This document shows positions 62,746-64,000 of a DNA stretch of 64,000 nucleotides, in pieces. The translations under genes were made by a program, and so were the position numbers. The stretch spans positions 1 through 64,000 of the forward strand of contig JANQJF010000058.1 of NCBI GenBank assembly GCA_028281765.1, read 5' to 3'. The stretch comes from Planctomycetota bacterium (lineage in GTDB: Bacteria; Planctomycetota; UBA1135; UBA2386). The notes under the pieces were generated by a model. That model had not been told where the DNA came from. It ran no database searches and saw nothing but the letters and a program-made list of their open reading frames with translations. Numbering within the stretch: the stretch's first letter is position 1; each line of letters opens with the position of its first letter.

Positions 62746-64000
62746 TCAGCCACCGATCGACTGCAGCCACTCGCGCACCTGCGGGTCGGTGCCGCCGTGC
62801 GTCTCGTAGGCGCGGAACTGCTCCTCGGCGAGGTCTTTGTCGCCCAGGTACTCGAGGTAGAGCACGCCGAGCGTGTAGCGCGCGAGCAAGTTCTCACCAT
62901 CCGCTTCGACCGCGCGCTCGAGAACTTCGGACGCCTGGAAGAAGTCCTCCGTCCGCATCAGGGCGAGCCCCCACGTGACGAAGACCGACGCGGGCGCATC
63001 CCCCGCCTCGTCCGCCTCCGTGCAGGCGCGGATCGCCCCGCGCGGGTCGCCGTTCTGGGCGCGCAGCTGCGCCAGCAACGTGAGCGTGCGCAGGCGCTCA
63101 CCGACGCCGTTCTCGAGCGCGGCCTCGAGCGCCTGGATCGCGGCGTCGAGGTCGTTCTTCCGCTGCGCGAGGATCGCGGTCAAGACCAAGACGTCGGGGT
63201 TCGTGGCGACCGCCTTGGCGGCATCCCTCGCCCTCGTCAGCAGCGTCTCGGCGTCGTCGTACTTCTCGTCGGCGATCAGCAGCTCGGCGAGCTTGCGGTA
63301 GGTCTCGGGATACGCCGCATACTCGAGCGCCGATCGATACTGCGCGATTGCGGACTCCGTGTCGTCCTGCTTGCGGTAGACGTCGCCCAAGCTGTCGTAG
63401 GCTGCGGCCATTCGCGAGTCCAGGCGCTTGGCGTCCACGAACGACTCGCGCGCCGCGTCGAGGCGGTCGGCCGCGAACTGCGCACGGCCGCGCCACAGCT
63501 TCACCAACGCGCTCTCGACTTCGCGCGCCGCGGGGCTGTCGATGACTTCGAGGGCCGCCGTCGCGTCGCCGTTCTGCAGGCGCGCGGCGCACGCACCGGC
63601 GAGAGCGGCCGGTGCGACCGCATCCATCTTCAGCGCCGCGTCGAAATGGCGTGCCGCGGCGTTCGCGTCGCCAGCGTCGAAGCGAATCCAACCGATGCCG
63701 GCCTCGGCATCGGCGAAGTCCTCCTTGCGCTTCAACGCGTCACGGTAGTCCGCAAGCGCGGCGTCGTCGTCATCGCGCGCTCGAAAGGTCTCGGCGCGCA
63801 CGACGAGCGACTCCGCGTCCGCGCATTCCATGTCCATCGCGCGCTCGGCGTACGACATCGCGCTCGACGTGTCGCCAAAGCGGAGCCGATCGCGGGCGTC
63901 CGCAAGCAATCGCACGTAGCTCGCTTCGGACGGCGAGAGCTCGGCTTCGGACCGCGAGCTGAGCAACGTCGCGGATCCACCGGCACCCGCGTCCTCGCTG
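62746..64000 (-). CDS. TPR-repeat protein, 5' end outside the window
   Basis: At least 406 aa of tandem TPR helices from first to last residue (for example AAAYDSLGDVYRKQDDTESAIAQYRSAL, VFVTWGLALMRTEDFFQASEVLERAV, LLARYTLGVLYLEYLGDKDLAEEQF, each shown in part). No catalytic domain is seen. The reading frame has no stop between residue 1 at a TTG (63966) and the window edge, so the gene probably continues upstream and may include a signal or membrane anchor. TPR arrays bind partner proteins; the partner is unknown. Confidence 0.75.
   Translation of the reverse strand, partial: SEDAGAGGSATLLSSRSEAELSPSEASYVRLLADARDRLRFGDTSSAMSYAERAMDMECADAESLVVRAETFRARDDDDAALADYRDALKRKEDFADAEAGIGWIRFDAGDANAAARHFDAALKMDAVAPAALAGACAARLQNGDATAALEVIDSPAAREVESALVKLWRGRAQFAADRLDAARESFVDAKRLDSRMAAAYDSLGDVYRKQDDTESAIAQYRSALEYAAYPETYRKLAELLIADEKYDDAETLLTRARDAAKAVATNPDVLVLTAILAQRKNDLDAAIQALEAALENGVGERLRTLTLLAQLRAQNGDPRGAIRACTEADEAGDAPASVFVTWGLALMRTEDFFQASEVLERAVEADGENLLARYTLGVLYLEYLGDKDLAEEQFRAYETHGGTDPQVREWLQSIGG

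Overview
The window is 64 kb of high-GC, gene-dense bacterial chromosome with about 45 protein genes and two tRNA genes, and no sign of phage, plasmid or insertion-sequence genes. The most likely source is a high-GC planctomycete. This is an inference from the gene content: ECF sigma factors fused to membrane-anchored Cna-B/carboxypeptidase-regulatory-like ectodomains, DUF3500 and DUF1570-like proteins, FG-GAP/ASPIC and SBBP-repeat secreted proteins, and a shared C-terminal beta-rich tail on secreted proteins. Housekeeping genes (gatCAB, guaAB, eno, coaD, upp) lie between lineage-specific secreted and signalling proteins. Gene ends are packed tightly: convergent neighbours often end within 0-70 bases of each other, and one pair overlaps.

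Layout. 1-5 kb: an M20 dipeptidase divergent from a secreted amidase, then a secreted protein of unknown function; the last two converge on a perfect-looking inverted repeat. 5-7.8 kb: a ComF-like phosphoribosyltransferase overlaps a PLP-fold pseudoenzyme, next to a DUF3500 protein. 7.8-13.3 kb: sigma-ectodomain fusion 1 and an SBBP beta-propeller protein. 14-17.3 kb: gatC-gatA-gatB with 4-base overlaps. 17.3-20.7 kb: a TPR protein and a NatAB-type ABC exporter. 20.7-26.2 kb: two secreted proteins in one operon and a secreted Cna-B-like protein. 26.2-29.7 kb: guaB-guaA followed by an i-type-lysozyme-like protein. 29.7-31.7 kb: a strong hairpin, a TPR paralogue and a methyltransferase. 31.7-34.1 kb: two bacterial-PH membrane proteins and tRNA-Lys/tRNA-His, each tRNA with its own terminator. 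34.2-36.1 kb: an ECF sigma factor with a membrane LRR partner carrying a CXXCH motif. 36.2-40.6 kb: a probable operon of a dual-ATPase ABC protein, an M16-fold lipoprotein without zinc ligands, and an MglA-GTPase/histidine-kinase fusion. 40.8-45.8 kb: a TlpA-like protein, an integral membrane protein, RidA, a PilX-like pilus protein, coaD and a YceK/YidQ-type lipoprotein. 45.9-50.4 kb: ComEC and another Cna-B-like membrane protein. 50.5-56.5 kb: a thioredoxin/toroid protein, an S46 dipeptidyl peptidase, upp and eno. 56.5-61.8 kb: a divergent pair of sigma-ectodomain fusions. 61.8-64 kb: a degenerate gluzincin-like protein and a TPR protein running off the window.

Themes. Regulation is dominated by envelope-coupled sigma factors: three single-chain fusions and one two-gene version. 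Several enzyme folds have lost catalytic residues (PLP fold, M16 fold, gluzincin, thioredoxin), suggesting structural or sensory reuse. ComEC, ComF and a pilus-like protein hint at natural transformation. The best candidates for an undescribed system are the transmembrane sigma fusions, with a conserved internal Met at the sigma/membrane junction, and the MglA-kinase fusion.
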